Assembly (NCBI GenBank): GCA_035763085.1
Contig: DASUBV010000134.1
Location: 1 to 23,674, forward strand
DNA from: DASUBV01 sp035763085
GTDB taxonomy: Bacteria > Actinomycetota > Actinomycetes > Streptosporangiales > Streptosporangiaceae
DNA length: 23,674 nucleotides
Direction of reading: 5' to 3'
Shown: one piece after another, positions 7,162 to 15,322 of the stretch
Position numbering within the stretch: position 1 is the stretch's first letter
How the letters are laid out: each line of letters starts with the position of its first letter
Translations under genes and position numbers: made by a program
Notes under the pieces: model-generated
The model's input: only the letters and a program-made list of their open reading frames with translations
Told to the model about the DNA's origin: nothing
The model's database searches: none

Positions 7162-8103
7162 CTTGCCCCTGGCCAGGTCCGCAGCGCCGATCAGGCCGGC
7201 ATCGGTGCCCAGCTGAGCGGGCTTGATCTCCGCGAGCGGCCGGTAGGAGCCGCCGGTCAGGCCAGCCTCGAAAGCGGCCCTGGCCGGCCCGATCAGCAGG
7301 TCGCCGGCTTCGGACACGCCGCCGCCGATCACGAAGCAGCCGGGGTCAAGGATGGCGGCCAGATCGGCCAGGCCGGTGCCCAGCCAGTGCCCGATGATCT
7401 CAAAGCAGCGCAGCGCGACCGCGTCCCCCTCCAGGGCGGCCTGGGTCACGGCCGGGCCGTCGATGCCCTCGGCGCTGCCGCCAGCAAGCTGCAGCAGCCG
7501 GACCGCGGCGCCGGGTGACCGCCGGGCGAATTCACGTGCCTCGGCGACCAGGGCATTGCCGCTGACGTACTGCTCCCAGCAGCCCCGGTTCCCGCACCCG
7601 CACAGCCGCCCGTCCGGCACGACCCGGTAGTGGCCGGGCTCTCCCGCCGATCCCCACCGGCCCCGGTAGAGCCGGCTGTCCAGCAGCAGGCCGGCACCGA
7701 TGCCGGTCCCGACGGCGATGAGCACCACGTGATCGTGACCGCGGGCGGCTCCGAATTTGACCTCGGCCCACACCGCTGCGTTGGCGTCGTTCTCGACGAT
7801 AACCTCACGGCCGAGCCGCTCCTCGACCTGCTTCTTGACCCGCTCGTCCCGCCAGGCCAGGTTGGGCGCGAACAGCACAGTGGAGCGTGTCTCGTCCACG
7901 AAGCCTGCGGCGCCGATCCCGACGGCGTCCACCTCGTGCCGGCTCAGCAGCTCGGTCACGACCTCGACGATGACCTGCTCGGTGCCGGCCGGGCTATAGG
8001 CGGGGGTCAGCCGCTTGAGCTTCTCGACGATCTTCCCGTCGGCATCAACGACACCGGCAGCAACTTTGGTACCGCCAACGTCAACTCCGATCGCCAGGCT
8101 CAT
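7159..8103 (-). CDS. glk: ROK-family glucokinase
   Basis: This enzyme phosphorylates glucose to glucose 6-phosphate with ATP in the cytoplasm. The related Streptomyces GlkA also takes part in glucose repression. The product is 314 residues from the ATG at 8103, which directly precedes SLAIGVDVGGTK; a GGAAGGGG site lies about ten bases upstream. Domain marks: the N-terminal phosphate-binding motif DVGGTK (8-13), catalytic Asp106 in VENDAN, the ROK block AVGTGIGAGLL (130-140), and the zinc-binding set His158, Cys168, Cys170 and Cys175 in CGCGNRGCWEQ. All key residues are present and the length is normal. Its first 23 bases overlap the 3' end of the upstream gene on the same strand, which suggests translational coupling as the last gene of a four-gene run. 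Another hexose substrate cannot be excluded. Confidence 0.95.
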   Translation of the reverse strand: MSLAIGVDVGGTKVAAGVVDADGKIVEKLKRLTPAYSPAGTEQVIVEVVTELLSRHEVDAVGIGAAGFVDETRSTVLFAPNLAWRDERVKKQVEERLGREVIVENDANAAVWAEVKFGAARGHDHVVLIAVGTGIGAGLLLDSRLYRGRWGSAGEPGHYRVVPDGRLCGCGNRGCWEQYVSGNALVAEAREFARRSPGAAVRLLQLAGGSAEGIDGPAVTQAALEGDAVALRCFEIIGHWLGTGLADLAAILDPGCFVIGGGVSEAGDLLIGPARAAFEAGLTGGSYRPLAEIKPAQLGTDAGLIGAADLARGK

Positions 8104-9112
8104 GTTCTGCTGCCCCTTCCGCGGCATCGCTTGCTGCGGAATCGGCGTCCCCGTGATCCTGCGACCTATCCGCCGGCGTCTCCGTGGCAGGAGGCGCCGC
8201 CGCACGGGAGAGTACTCCGTCCAGCGCTCCGAGCGCATCATGAACAGCGGCCGCAACGGCATCGGAGGCACTGGACAGCTGCGGCCCCAGGCCCGGGCTG
8301 CCATCCCGCATCCGCCGGGCGGCGCGGCAGATCGGGCACCAGGCGCATTCAGGCGCCTGGTCAAGATCGGGTGGCGGCTCGGTCGTCGCGGTTCCCCAGA
8401 TGTCCTGCGGCTCGCTGCGGCCACCGCCCAGGCTCCGGCGGACCTGGCCCTTGAGCTCCCGGTGCACGGTCCGGGCGCTGGAGCGGATCAGCCACCGCTG
8501 CAGCCCGGCCAGCAGGTCCTCGGCGGATGAGTCCGCCCCGCGCTGGTCGCGGCCGCGCGGCTGCGGACGGCCCTGCGCCGGACCGCCCTGCGCTGAACGC
8601 GCGGACTCGGATCGGCGGACCGCGGGCCTGCCTGCCCCGCCGGGCGGCGCCTCGCGGATCCCCGGCCGGCTGGCCGGCGTCTTAGTGACTGGCCGGGTGC
8701 GCTCGGCCCGGCTGAGGTCATCAGTGGCCGCGCTCCACGCGCCGCCCTGCGCGCCCTGGTCGCCCGGCGCATCCTGCTCGGCTGGCGCGACCTGGTCAGC
8801 TGGCGCGCCCTGCTCGGCTGACGCATCCTGCTCGGCTGGCGTCCCCTGGTCGGCTGACGGGTCCTGGTCAGCTGACGCGCCTTGCTCGCCCTGCACGTCC
8901 TGCTCGGCTGACATGGGCTCCCCGGCTGACGGGGACTGCTCGGACCCTTGCTGCCCGGCAGGCTGCTCCCCTGAGTCAGGCCGTTCCTGCTCCGGGTCGG
9001 CTGGCTGCTGCTCTGGCCCGGCAGGCTTCTGCCCGGGCTCGTCCGCCATCCCGGAAGGCTCCTGCCCGGGCTCAGGCTCGGTGCCGGCCGGCATGTTGTC
9101 AGCCACGGCCAT
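8081..9112 (-). CDS. Hypothetical repeat-rich protein with CxxCxxC motif
   Basis: I do not assign a function. The 343-residue product from the ATG at 9112 has GGAGGG five bases upstream; a GTG one codon earlier is too close to that site. The N-terminal ~130 residues are rich in Ala, Gln, Glu, Asp and Pro and include nine six-residue repeats. An Arg/Gly-rich middle follows. The C-terminal third looks folded: a helix AEDLLAGLQRWLIRSSARTVHRELKGQV, then CAWCPICRAARRM with a CxxCxxC cluster, then an amphipathic helix ASDAVAAAVHDALGALDGVLSR. A similar CxxCPxC plus helix arrangement occurs in small conserved actinobacterial proteins found beside SRPBCC and glk genes (possibly DUF5304-like, unverified). 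It overlaps the SRPBCC gene by 14 bases and glk by 23 bases, so it lies firmly inside the operon. Confidence 0.75.
   Translation of the reverse strand: MAVADNMPAGTEPEPGQEPSGMADEPGQKPAGPEQQPADPEQERPDSGEQPAGQQGSEQSPSAGEPMSAEQDVQGEQGASADQDPSADQGTPAEQDASAEQGAPADQVAPAEQDAPGDQGAQGGAWSAATDDLSRAERTRPVTKTPASRPGIREAPPGGAGRPAVRRSESARSAQGGPAQGRPQPRGRDQRGADSSAEDLLAGLQRWLIRSSARTVHRELKGQVRRSLGGGRSEPQDIWGTATTEPPPDLDQAPECAWCPICRAARRMRDGSPGLGPQLSSASDAVAAAVHDALGALDGVLSRAAAPPATETPADRSQDHGDADSAASDAAEGAAEHEPGDRS
8751..8912 (-). repeat. Nine in-frame 18-base tandem units within a coding region
   Basis: Nine units begin at 8751, 8769, 8787, 8805, 8823, 8841, 8859, 8877 and 8895. On the plus strand the core is gcgtCCTGSTCGGCTGAC-like; on the coding strand they encode hexapeptides such as SAEQGA, PADQVA and PAEQDA. 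Units 8769 and 8823 are identical as read. The frame is preserved by the unit length. Confidence 0.85.
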
Positions 9113-9548
9113 CACGACCCTCCGCGCGCGACCTGAGGCCCTTGAGGGCCGTATCCACGATGGTCTTCTCGGCCCGCCGCTTCAGCATCCCGATCATCGG
9201 CACTTTCAGCCCGACCGCCAGCTCATACGTCACCCTGGTCCCCCCGCCGTCCGGCTCCAGCAGATAACCGCCCGACATCTGGGAGATCATCGTGCCGGGC
9301 TCGGCCAGGTCCCAGTGCACCACGGCATCGCCGTCCCAGCGGTAGGCCAGCACGTAGCTGTCCTTGATGATCCCGGCGTCCAGGACGAACCGCACCTGGC
9401 TGGCCCGGCCGTCCTGGCCGTCCGCCACGATCTGCGCCGAGCTGATCCCGGTGGCCCACTCCGGGTAGGCGCCAAAGTCGGCGATCACGCCCATGACGGC
9501 GGCCGGTGGCACCGCCACGGTGATGCTGGAACTCGTCCTGTCGGCCAT
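9099..9548 (-). CDS. SRPBCC (START/polyketide-cyclase-like) family protein
   Basis: This is a 149-residue protein of the helix-grip fold that binds hydrophobic ligands in a deep cavity. Visible family features are the opening strand SSITVAVPPAAVMGVIADFGAYPEW, the mid-region strand pattern VRFVLDAGIIKDSYVLAYRWDG, and the closing strand plus long C-terminal helix (VPMIGMLKRRAEKTIVDTALKGLRSRAEG). The length is normal for single-domain members. The ATG at 9548 is the only good start, although its nearest GGAGG is about 13 bases away, so initiation may be weak or coupled to the upstream gene, which stops only 22 bases before. Its stop overlaps the next gene by 14 bases. The ligand is unknown; the neighbours give no direct clue. 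Confidence 0.88.
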   Translation of the reverse strand: MADRTSSSITVAVPPAAVMGVIADFGAYPEWATGISSAQIVADGQDGRASQVRFVLDAGIIKDSYVLAYRWDGDAVVHWDLAEPGTMISQMSGGYLLEPDGGGTRVTYELAVGLKVPMIGMLKRRAEKTIVDTALKGLRSRAEGRDGRG

Positions 9549-9570
9549 GTCTCGGAGCGTACCTCCGTGA

Positions 9571-10338
9571 CTACCACTCCAGCGCGAACGGGGCGCCGGT
9601 GGCCCGGAAGTGGCCGACGTTGACACACTCGGTGGCCCCGATGCGCAGCCGGCTCTGCAGCGGCTGGTGAACATGCCCGAAAAGCGCATAACGAGGCTGG
9701 GTCGCCCGGATGGCGGCCAGCAGCGCCGCACTCCCCCGCTCCATCCGCCGGGCGACGGTGTCGAACAGCAGCTCGGGTATCTCTGGCGGGATGTGCGTGC
9801 ACAGCACGTCGACCTGCCCGACCGCCTCGATCTTGGCGGCGAACTCCGCGTCGTCGAGCTCGTTGGGCGTCCGGTAGGCCGAGCGCAGTCCGCCGCCGAC
9901 AAAGCCGAAGCTCCAGCCGTCCAGCTCGACGCGCTGACCGTCCAGGACCTGCTGGCCGGGCGCGAGGTGGGCCGCCCACAGCCGCGGGACGTCGACATTG
10001 CCGTAGGTCAGGTAGGCGGGCGTGGGCATGGCCGCGAACAGGTCGGCGTACTGCCGGGAGACGGCCGCGTCGATGTGCTCGCGCGGGTCTCCGCCCAGCC
10101 CGGCCCACAGCTGCCGGGACATAGCCCTGGCCTCGTCGAAGCGCTGAGCGGTGCGCAGCGCGATCAGTTCCTGCGCGGCCCGCGCGCCGAACAGGTCAGG
10201 GAAGATGCCCTGGCTATGGTCGGCATAGTCCAGGAACAGCAGCAGGTCGCCCAGGCAGATCAGCGCGTCGGCGCCGTCGCCGGCCCGGCGCAGGGCATCG
10301 GTCCGGCCGTGCACGTCACTCACCACGTTGACCCGCAT
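9571..10338 (-). CDS. Calcineurin-like metallophosphoesterase
   Basis: The 255-residue cytoplasmic protein carries the metal-binding motifs of the metallophosphoesterase superfamily in order: DVH (Asp8, His10), GDLL (Asp31), GNVD (Asn114), CTHIP (His182) and GHVHQP (His222, His224). These bind two metal ions and hydrolyse phosphomono- or phosphodiesters. An insert of about 70 residues between the GD and GN motifs, rich in Ala, Arg and Gln, may shape substrate choice. The substrate cannot be read from the sequence. It is first in the four-gene minus-strand run ending with glk, and divergent from the acyl-CoA ligase gene across a 115-base region that holds a perfect 12-base palindrome. Confidence 0.92.
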   Translation of the reverse strand: MRVNVVSDVHGRTDALRRAGDGADALICLGDLLLFLDYADHSQGIFPDLFGARAAQELIALRTAQRFDEARAMSRQLWAGLGGDPREHIDAAVSRQYADLFAAMPTPAYLTYGNVDVPRLWAAHLAPGQQVLDGQRVELDGWSFGFVGGGLRSAYRTPNELDDAEFAAKIEAVGQVDVLCTHIPPEIPELLFDTVARRMERGSAALLAAIRATQPRYALFGHVHQPLQSRLRIGATECVNVGHFRATGAPFALEW

Positions 10339-10400
10339 GGGCTCACCTTAGGCGCGACTCGCAGGCCGCGACACCGCCGCAACCAGCGCCGCTGGGCTGA

Positions 10401-10412
10401 TACTGGCCAGTA
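10401..10412. promoter_or_regulatory. Perfect 12-base palindrome in a divergent promoter region
   Basis: TACTGGCCAGTA reads identically on both strands. It lies 62 bases upstream of the metallophosphoesterase start and 41 bases upstream of the acyl-CoA ligase start. Position and symmetry fit a binding site for a dimeric regulator such as a TetR or GntR protein; which one is not known. Clear -35/-10 boxes were not found on either side. Confidence 0.4.
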
Positions 10413-10453
10413 GGTATACGGTCCTGGGATACGCAGCAGTGGCAGGAGGATTC

Positions 10454-12265
10454 GTGCGCGACTACAGCATTCCCGCGCTGGCCGAGGTCGCGGACAACGC
10501 CAGCCTGGCTGACGTTGTCTTCCGCCGGGCGCAAGGTGAGCCAGGCAGCACCGTGATCCGGCGGCGGACTGCCGGGGGCACCTGGCAGGACGTCACCGCG
10601 CAGGAGTTCGCCGCCGAGGTAAGCGCCCTGGCCAAGGGCATGGTCGCGGCGGGCATCGAGCCCGGTGACCGGATCGGGCTGATGTCGCGGACCCGCTATG
10701 AGTGGACGCTGATCGACTATGCGATCTGGTCGGCCGGCGCGGTCACGGTCCCGGTCTACGAGACGTCCTCGGCCGAGCAGGTGGAGTGGATGCTGAGCGA
10801 CTCCGCCGCCCGCGCGGTGTTCGCCGAGACCGGGCGGCACGCCGAGTTGATCGGCACCGTCCGGGACCGGCTGCCCGCCCTGCAGGAGATCTGGCGGATC
10901 GACAACCTGGCGGCGCTGGCCGGCGGGGCCGGGCCGGGCGCCGCGCAGGTCAGCGACGAGGATCTGGCCGACCGCCGGGCGGCCAGATCCGCCGATGACC
11001 TGGCCACGATCATCTACACCTCGGGCACCACCGGCCGGCCCAAGGGCTGCGAGCTCAGCCACCGCAATCTGCTGGCCGATGTCCGCAACGCGGTGGCCGG
11101 GGCGCTTCCGGAAGTCTTCGAGATCGCGGGCGGCTCGACGCTGCTGTTTCTGCCGCTGGCGCACTCATTCGCGCGCATCATCGAGGTCGGCTGCCTGGAG
11201 TCCGGCGCGATCCTCGGGCACTGGCCCGACGCGAGCACGCTGGCTGAGGCGCTGCCGGAGTTCCGGCCCACGTTCCTGCTCGCGGTGCCCCGGGTCTTCG
11301 AGAAGGTCTACAACTCCGCTCAGCAGCAGGCGTCCGCGAGCCCGGCCAAGAACCGGATCTTCCAGGCCGCGGTGCGCACGGCCATCGCCTGGAGCCAGGC
11401 CAGCGACGAGCCGGCCGGCTCGGGGCTGGGCCTGCGGCTGCGGCACGGCCTGTTCGACCGGCTGGTCTACGGCAAGCTGCGGGCCGCCGTCGGCGGCCGG
11501 GTGCAGTACGCGGTGTCGGGCGGGGCGCCGCTCGGCGAGCGGCTGGGTCACTTCTTCCGCGGTGCCGGGCTGACCGTCCTGGAGGGCTACGGCCTGACCG
11601 AGACCTCGGCGGCGACCGCGGTCAACAGGCCGAGCCGGAACAAGATCGGGACGGTGGGACAGCCGCTGCCGGGCGTCAGCATGCGGATCGCCGACGACGG
11701 CGAGATCCTGATCAAGGGGCCGAACGTGTTCCCCGGCTACTGGCAGAACAAGGCCGCCACCGCCGAGGTGCTCGGCGACGACGGCTGGCTGCGCACCGGC
11801 GACCTGGGCAGCCTGGACGACGAGGGGTTCCTGCGGGTTACCGGCCGCAAGAAGGAGCTGATCGTCACGGCCGGCGGCAAGAACGTGGCACCGGCCGTGC
11901 TGGAGGACCGGCTGCGCGCGCACCCGCTGGTCAGCCAGTGCATGGTGGTGGGTGACGGCCGCCCGTTCATCGCCTGCCTGGTGACGCTGGACCCGGAATC
12001 GCTCGAGCACTGGAAACAGCAGCGCGGCCGCCCGGCCAGCGAGACGGTCGCCGACCTGGCCGGGGACCCGGAGCTGATCGCCGAGATCCAGGGCGCGGTG
12101 GACGAGGCCAACAAGGCCGTGTCCCGTGCCGAGTCGATCCGCAAGTTCGTGATCCTGGGCGTGGACTTCACCGAGGAGACCGGGCATCTCACGCCGTCGC
12201 TGAAGGTCAAGCGCAGCGTGGTCGCCGCCGACTTCGCGACGCAGATCGAGGCCCTCTACAGCTAG
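10454..12265 (+). CDS. Long-chain fatty-acid--CoA ligase (AMP-forming)
   Basis: The enzyme activates long-chain fatty acids with ATP to acyl-AMP and then acyl-CoA, feeding beta-oxidation or lipid synthesis. The 603-residue product starts at GTG 10454, just after AGGAGGA; an upstream in-frame GTG at 10439 would place the ribosome site inside the gene. Adenylate-forming motifs are complete: YTSGTTGRPKG (188-198), YGLTET (379-384), TGD (448-450), the hinge GRKKELIVTAGGKN (464-477), and a C-terminal PSLKVKR with the usual catalytic Lys. The length matches the FadD15-type enzymes of actinobacteria. It is a single-gene unit with a hairpin just after its stop and a palindromic candidate operator upstream. 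Its exact chain-length preference cannot be read here. Confidence 0.94.
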   Translation: MRDYSIPALAEVADNASLADVVFRRAQGEPGSTVIRRRTAGGTWQDVTAQEFAAEVSALAKGMVAAGIEPGDRIGLMSRTRYEWTLIDYAIWSAGAVTVPVYETSSAEQVEWMLSDSAARAVFAETGRHAELIGTVRDRLPALQEIWRIDNLAALAGGAGPGAAQVSDEDLADRRAARSADDLATIIYTSGTTGRPKGCELSHRNLLADVRNAVAGALPEVFEIAGGSTLLFLPLAHSFARIIEVGCLESGAILGHWPDASTLAEALPEFRPTFLLAVPRVFEKVYNSAQQQASASPAKNRIFQAAVRTAIAWSQASDEPAGSGLGLRLRHGLFDRLVYGKLRAAVGGRVQYAVSGGAPLGERLGHFFRGAGLTVLEGYGLTETSAATAVNRPSRNKIGTVGQPLPGVSMRIADDGEILIKGPNVFPGYWQNKAATAEVLGDDGWLRTGDLGSLDDEGFLRVTGRKKELIVTAGGKNVAPAVLEDRLRAHPLVSQCMVVGDGRPFIACLVTLDPESLEHWKQQRGRPASETVADLAGDPELIAEIQGAVDEANKAVSRAESIRKFVILGVDFTEETGHLTPSLKVKRSVVAADFATQIEALYS

Positions 12266-12270
12266 CAGAA

Positions 12271-12300
12271 ACGGGCCTGGCGGCGCTGCGCGGAGCCCGT
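12271..12300 (+). terminator. Weak hairpin after the acyl-CoA ligase gene
   Basis: ACGGGC and GCCCGT form a six-base stem around an 18-base GC-rich loop, beginning five bases after the stop codon. There is no T run. It is a possible terminator, weaker than the hairpin at 12405-12447. Confidence 0.35.
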
Positions 12301-12404
12301 GCGTGCCTCAGGCCCCTGTGCAGACCAGTCCCGCAAGCCCAGCCGGCCGCAAGCCCAGCCGACCGCCGGTAAGGCAAGGCCACTGGCACGGCAGGCCGCT
12401 GGCA

Positions 12405-12447
12405 CAGCTGAACTCCGGGCCGCCTGGGCGGTCCCGGAGCTCAGCTG
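12405..12447. terminator. Strong bidirectional hairpin between convergent acyl-CoA ligase and qcrB
   Basis: CAGCTGAACTCCGGG (12405-12419) pairs with CCCGGAGCTCAGCTG (12433-12447) over 15 positions with one mismatch. The loop has its own CCGCC/GGCGG pairing. It lies 15 bases past the qcrB stop and serves either direction. The remainder of the 12266-12461 gap holds nothing else that I can name. Confidence 0.7.
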
Positions 12448-12461
12448 GGGTACTGCCGGGC

Positions 12462-14192
12462 CTAGTGCCCGTCGCCGCCGGACGGGCCGCTGTCCGACGG
12501 GCCGCCGCCGGACTGGCTGCTGCCGGACTCGCCGTGGCCGCCGGCCGGCACGGTGGCATGCCCGTTCGGCTCGCCCTCGCCCTCGCCGTGACCGTCGCCC
12601 TCCAGCGCCGCGTGCCCGTTCCCGTGGCCGTCGCCAGCGGGCAGCGGCACGCTCTCGGTCACCACGCGGTACAGCCGCTCGCGGACCTTGCCGATGGCCC
12701 CGCGCATGCCCGGAGCGGGCACGTCGGCCTCCTCGGCGGCACCGCTGGGCAGGGCCACGTAGTCCGGCCGCGACTCCAGCACCGCCCGCGCCTCGTCGTC
12801 GACCGGCCGGGTCTCCTCGATGTACTCGCCGTTGGGCAGCTGGCGGATGATGCCGGTCTCCACGCCGTGCTCCAGCAGGTGCACGTCCTTACGCTGCAGG
12901 CCCAGGCAGATCCGCTTGGTGATGATGTAGGCCAGGATCGGCACCACGATCCACGCCCACCTGGCGATCTCGGTCGTGAGGTAGAGGGAGATGTTGAAGT
13001 GGTCGGCGATGACGTCGTTGGCGCCCTCGGCCCACAGCACCCCCCAGAAGCTGACAATCGCCACGCCGATAGCGGTCCGGGTCGGCGCATTGCGCGGCCG
13101 GTCATTGATGTGATGCTCGGATCTGTCCCCGGTAATCCACTGCTCGATGAAGGGCCACAGCGCGGCGCCGGTGAAGACGAAGCCGAGTGGTATCAGGGCA
13201 GGCACGAACACGTTGAAGGCAAACGTATGCCCGAAAATGACCCATTCCCAGGCCGGGAACACGCGCAGGGCGCCCTCCAGGAAGCCCATGTAGAAGTCGG
13301 GCTGGGAGCCCGCCGACATCGCGACCGGGTTGTAGGGCCCGTACAGCCACACCGGGTTGATCTGGGCGAAGGCGCCGGCCAGGGCCAGGGCACCGAAGAT
13401 GAAGAAGAAGAAGGCGCCGGTCTTGGCCGCGAAGTACGGGTAGGCGGGAGCCCCGACCACGTTGGTGTTGGTACGCCCCTTGCCCGGCATCTGGGTGTGC
13501 TTCTGCCAGATCATGATGAACAGGTGCGCGCTGACCAGCGCCAGGATCAGCGCCGGGATGACCAGCACATGCAGGATGTACATCCGCGGGACGATCACGC
13601 TGCCGGGGAACGGGCCGCCGAACAGGAAGTACGCCAGGTAGGTCCCGACGATCGGGATGGACTGCAGCACGCCCTCGAGGATCCGCAGGCCGGCGCCGGA
13701 CAGCAGGTCGTCGGGCAGCGAGTAGCCGAACAGCCCCTCGATGAGGGCTAGGGTGAACAGGATGATCCCGATCAGCCAGTTCACCTCGCGCGGCTTGCGG
13801 TACGCGCCGGTGAAGAAGATCCGGATCATGTGCGCCATGATCGCGGCCACGAACAGGTCGGCCGCCCAGTGGTGGATCTGCCGCATCAGCAGGCCGCCGC
13901 GCACGTCAAAGCTGATGTCCAGCGTCGAGGCGTAGGCCTGGCTCATCTTGACGCCGTCAAGGTTGTGATACGAGCCGTGGTAGACGACCTTGCTCATGCT
14001 CGGCTCGAAGAACAGCGTCAGGAACGTGCCGGTGAGCAGCAGGATGATGAACGAGTAGAGCGCGATCTCGCCCAGCAGGAACGACCAGTGGTCGGGGAAG
14101 ATCTTGCGCATGAATACCCGGATGCCCCGGGCACCGTGCAGCCGGTCGTCCAGGAAGGTGCCAACCCCGTCCAGGGCCCGGTTCGTGCTCAT
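12462..14192 (-). CDS. qcrB: Cytochrome bc1 (bcc) complex cytochrome b subunit
   Basis: This is the membrane subunit that oxidises menaquinol and passes electrons to the Rieske protein and across the membrane through two b hemes. The product is 576 residues from the ATG at 14192, which overlaps the qcrA stop in ATGA. Heme-ligand histidines are visible as His107/108 with His121, and His208 with His223. The Qo-site motif is PDFY (298-301), in place of the PEWY of mitochondria, as usual in this phylum. Many membrane helices precede a long C-terminal extension, typical of actinobacterial QcrB. Unusually, the last ~55 residues are rich in Gly, Ser and His, with six His each following a Gly. It is the last gene of ctaE-qcrCAB and partners QcrA, QcrC and the aa3 oxidase. 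Confidence 0.97.
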   Translation of the reverse strand: MSTNRALDGVGTFLDDRLHGARGIRVFMRKIFPDHWSFLLGEIALYSFIILLLTGTFLTLFFEPSMSKVVYHGSYHNLDGVKMSQAYASTLDISFDVRGGLLMRQIHHWAADLFVAAIMAHMIRIFFTGAYRKPREVNWLIGIILFTLALIEGLFGYSLPDDLLSGAGLRILEGVLQSIPIVGTYLAYFLFGGPFPGSVIVPRMYILHVLVIPALILALVSAHLFIMIWQKHTQMPGKGRTNTNVVGAPAYPYFAAKTGAFFFFIFGALALAGAFAQINPVWLYGPYNPVAMSAGSQPDFYMGFLEGALRVFPAWEWVIFGHTFAFNVFVPALIPLGFVFTGAALWPFIEQWITGDRSEHHINDRPRNAPTRTAIGVAIVSFWGVLWAEGANDVIADHFNISLYLTTEIARWAWIVVPILAYIITKRICLGLQRKDVHLLEHGVETGIIRQLPNGEYIEETRPVDDEARAVLESRPDYVALPSGAAEEADVPAPGMRGAIGKVRERLYRVVTESVPLPAGDGHGNGHAALEGDGHGEGEGEPNGHATVPAGGHGESGSSQSGGGPSDSGPSGGDGH

Positions 14193-15322
14193 GACCGCTC
14201 CCAGTAGCTCGGCCCGACTGGCTCCTGGTAGTCGCTCGCGGCCACCAGGAAGCCTTCCGTGTTCACCATCAGGGGCAACTGCGGCAGCGGCCGGGTGGCC
14301 GGGCCGAAGAGCACCGTCGCGCCGCGTGCCGCGTCGAACGTCGACTGGTGGCACGGGCACAGGATGTGGTGGGTGGTCTGCTCGTAGAGGGCCGCCGGGC
14401 AGCCGACATGGGTGCAGATCTTGGAGTAGGCGACGATGTTGTTGACGGTCCAGTTCAGCCGCGTCGGCTCCTGCAGCTCGCCGGGCCGGAACTTGATCAG
14501 CGTCGTGGCCGCCTTGGCCAGCGCGTCATCGTTGTCCTCGTAGCCCTCGGGGATGACGCTGACCGAGGATCCGGGCGTGCTGAACTCCGCCGGGGTCAGC
14601 GGCCGGTTCGAGCCGAAGACGACCAGCCGGGTGCCCCGCTTCCAGACGGTGTGCTCCAGGCTCTTGCGCGGCAGCGGGCCCATGTCGCGCAGCAGCACGA
14701 TCGGGGCGACGGCGATCGGCACGGTGGCGGCGATCAGCGTCCGGCGGATGATCGGGCGCTTGGTGAACTGGCTGGTATCCGCGCCTTCCTCAAATGTCTT
14801 GGCGAAGGCGGCCCGGTTCTCGGGCGAGGAGCGCATCGGGTGGCGCTGCTCGGTCAGCTCCACCTTGGGCATCACGTGACGCACCCAGATGGTGGCACCC
14901 ACGCCCATGGCCAGGAAGGCGACCGCCATGGTGGTGCCCAGCGCGATGTTGGAGTGCAGCACCTTGGTGACCGAGTGCACCTGGAAGATCACGTAGGCCG
15001 CGATGAAGCCCAGGCCGGCCAGCGTGGCGATGATGAAGCAGGCCGCGACCAGCTTCTCGGCGCGGTTGGCCCGCTTCATGTTCTCCGGTTCGGCGGGCAG
15101 CTCAGGCGCGGGCGGCTGCTCTGCCTCCTGCTCGGCGGGCAGCAGCGTCCGCGCCTGGGCCGGCGGGGGGGTGCCGATGACCCGGCGCGGGCGCGGGGCC
15201 TCGCCGGAGCCGCCGCTCTCGCCGCTGGCGCTCTCGCCGCCGGCCAGGCCGGCCATCAGGTCATCGCCGCGCCCCGGCTGATCAGGCTCGCCTGGCTGCC
15301 CGGGGGCGTTGTGGTCACTCAT
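14189..15322 (-). CDS. qcrA: Cytochrome bc1 (bcc) complex Rieske iron-sulfur subunit
   Basis: QcrA carries the 2Fe-2S cluster that takes one electron from menaquinol at the Qo site and hands it to the cytochrome c subunit. The product is 377 residues from the ATG at 15322. Cluster ligands are Cys303 and His305 in CTHVGC, and Cys322 and His325 in CPCH; Cys308 and Cys324 would form the usual disulfide. Three membrane segments (about 90-114, 127-147 and 195-212) precede the C-terminal Rieske domain, the three-helix arrangement known from actinobacteria. The N-terminal ~85 residues are Pro/Glu/Gly-rich and probably disordered in the cytoplasm. It overlaps qcrC by 8 bases and qcrB by 4, so the three are translationally coupled. 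Confidence 0.97.
   Translation of the reverse strand: MSDHNAPGQPGEPDQPGRGDDLMAGLAGGESASGESGGSGEAPRPRRVIGTPPPAQARTLLPAEQEAEQPPAPELPAEPENMKRANRAEKLVAACFIIATLAGLGFIAAYVIFQVHSVTKVLHSNIALGTTMAVAFLAMGVGATIWVRHVMPKVELTEQRHPMRSSPENRAAFAKTFEEGADTSQFTKRPIIRRTLIAATVPIAVAPIVLLRDMGPLPRKSLEHTVWKRGTRLVVFGSNRPLTPAEFSTPGSSVSVIPEGYEDNDDALAKAATTLIKFRPGELQEPTRLNWTVNNIVAYSKICTHVGCPAALYEQTTHHILCPCHQSTFDAARGATVLFGPATRPLPQLPLMVNTEGFLVAASDYQEPVGPSYWERS

Noticed and set aside
8751..8912. Regular repeats considered as a CRISPR array
   Set aside because: Units are 18 bases with no spacers, are in frame with a protein, and no cas gene is present.
10439..10453. Upstream GTG as the acyl-CoA ligase start
   Set aside because: It would put AGGAGGA inside the gene; the GTG at 10454 follows that site directly and matches the usual family N-terminus.
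12303..13751. 482-codon plus-strand frame opposite qcrB
   Set aside because: It is antisense to an unmistakable cytochrome b gene; the product is His/Gln/Arg/Asp-rich with no recognisable domain.
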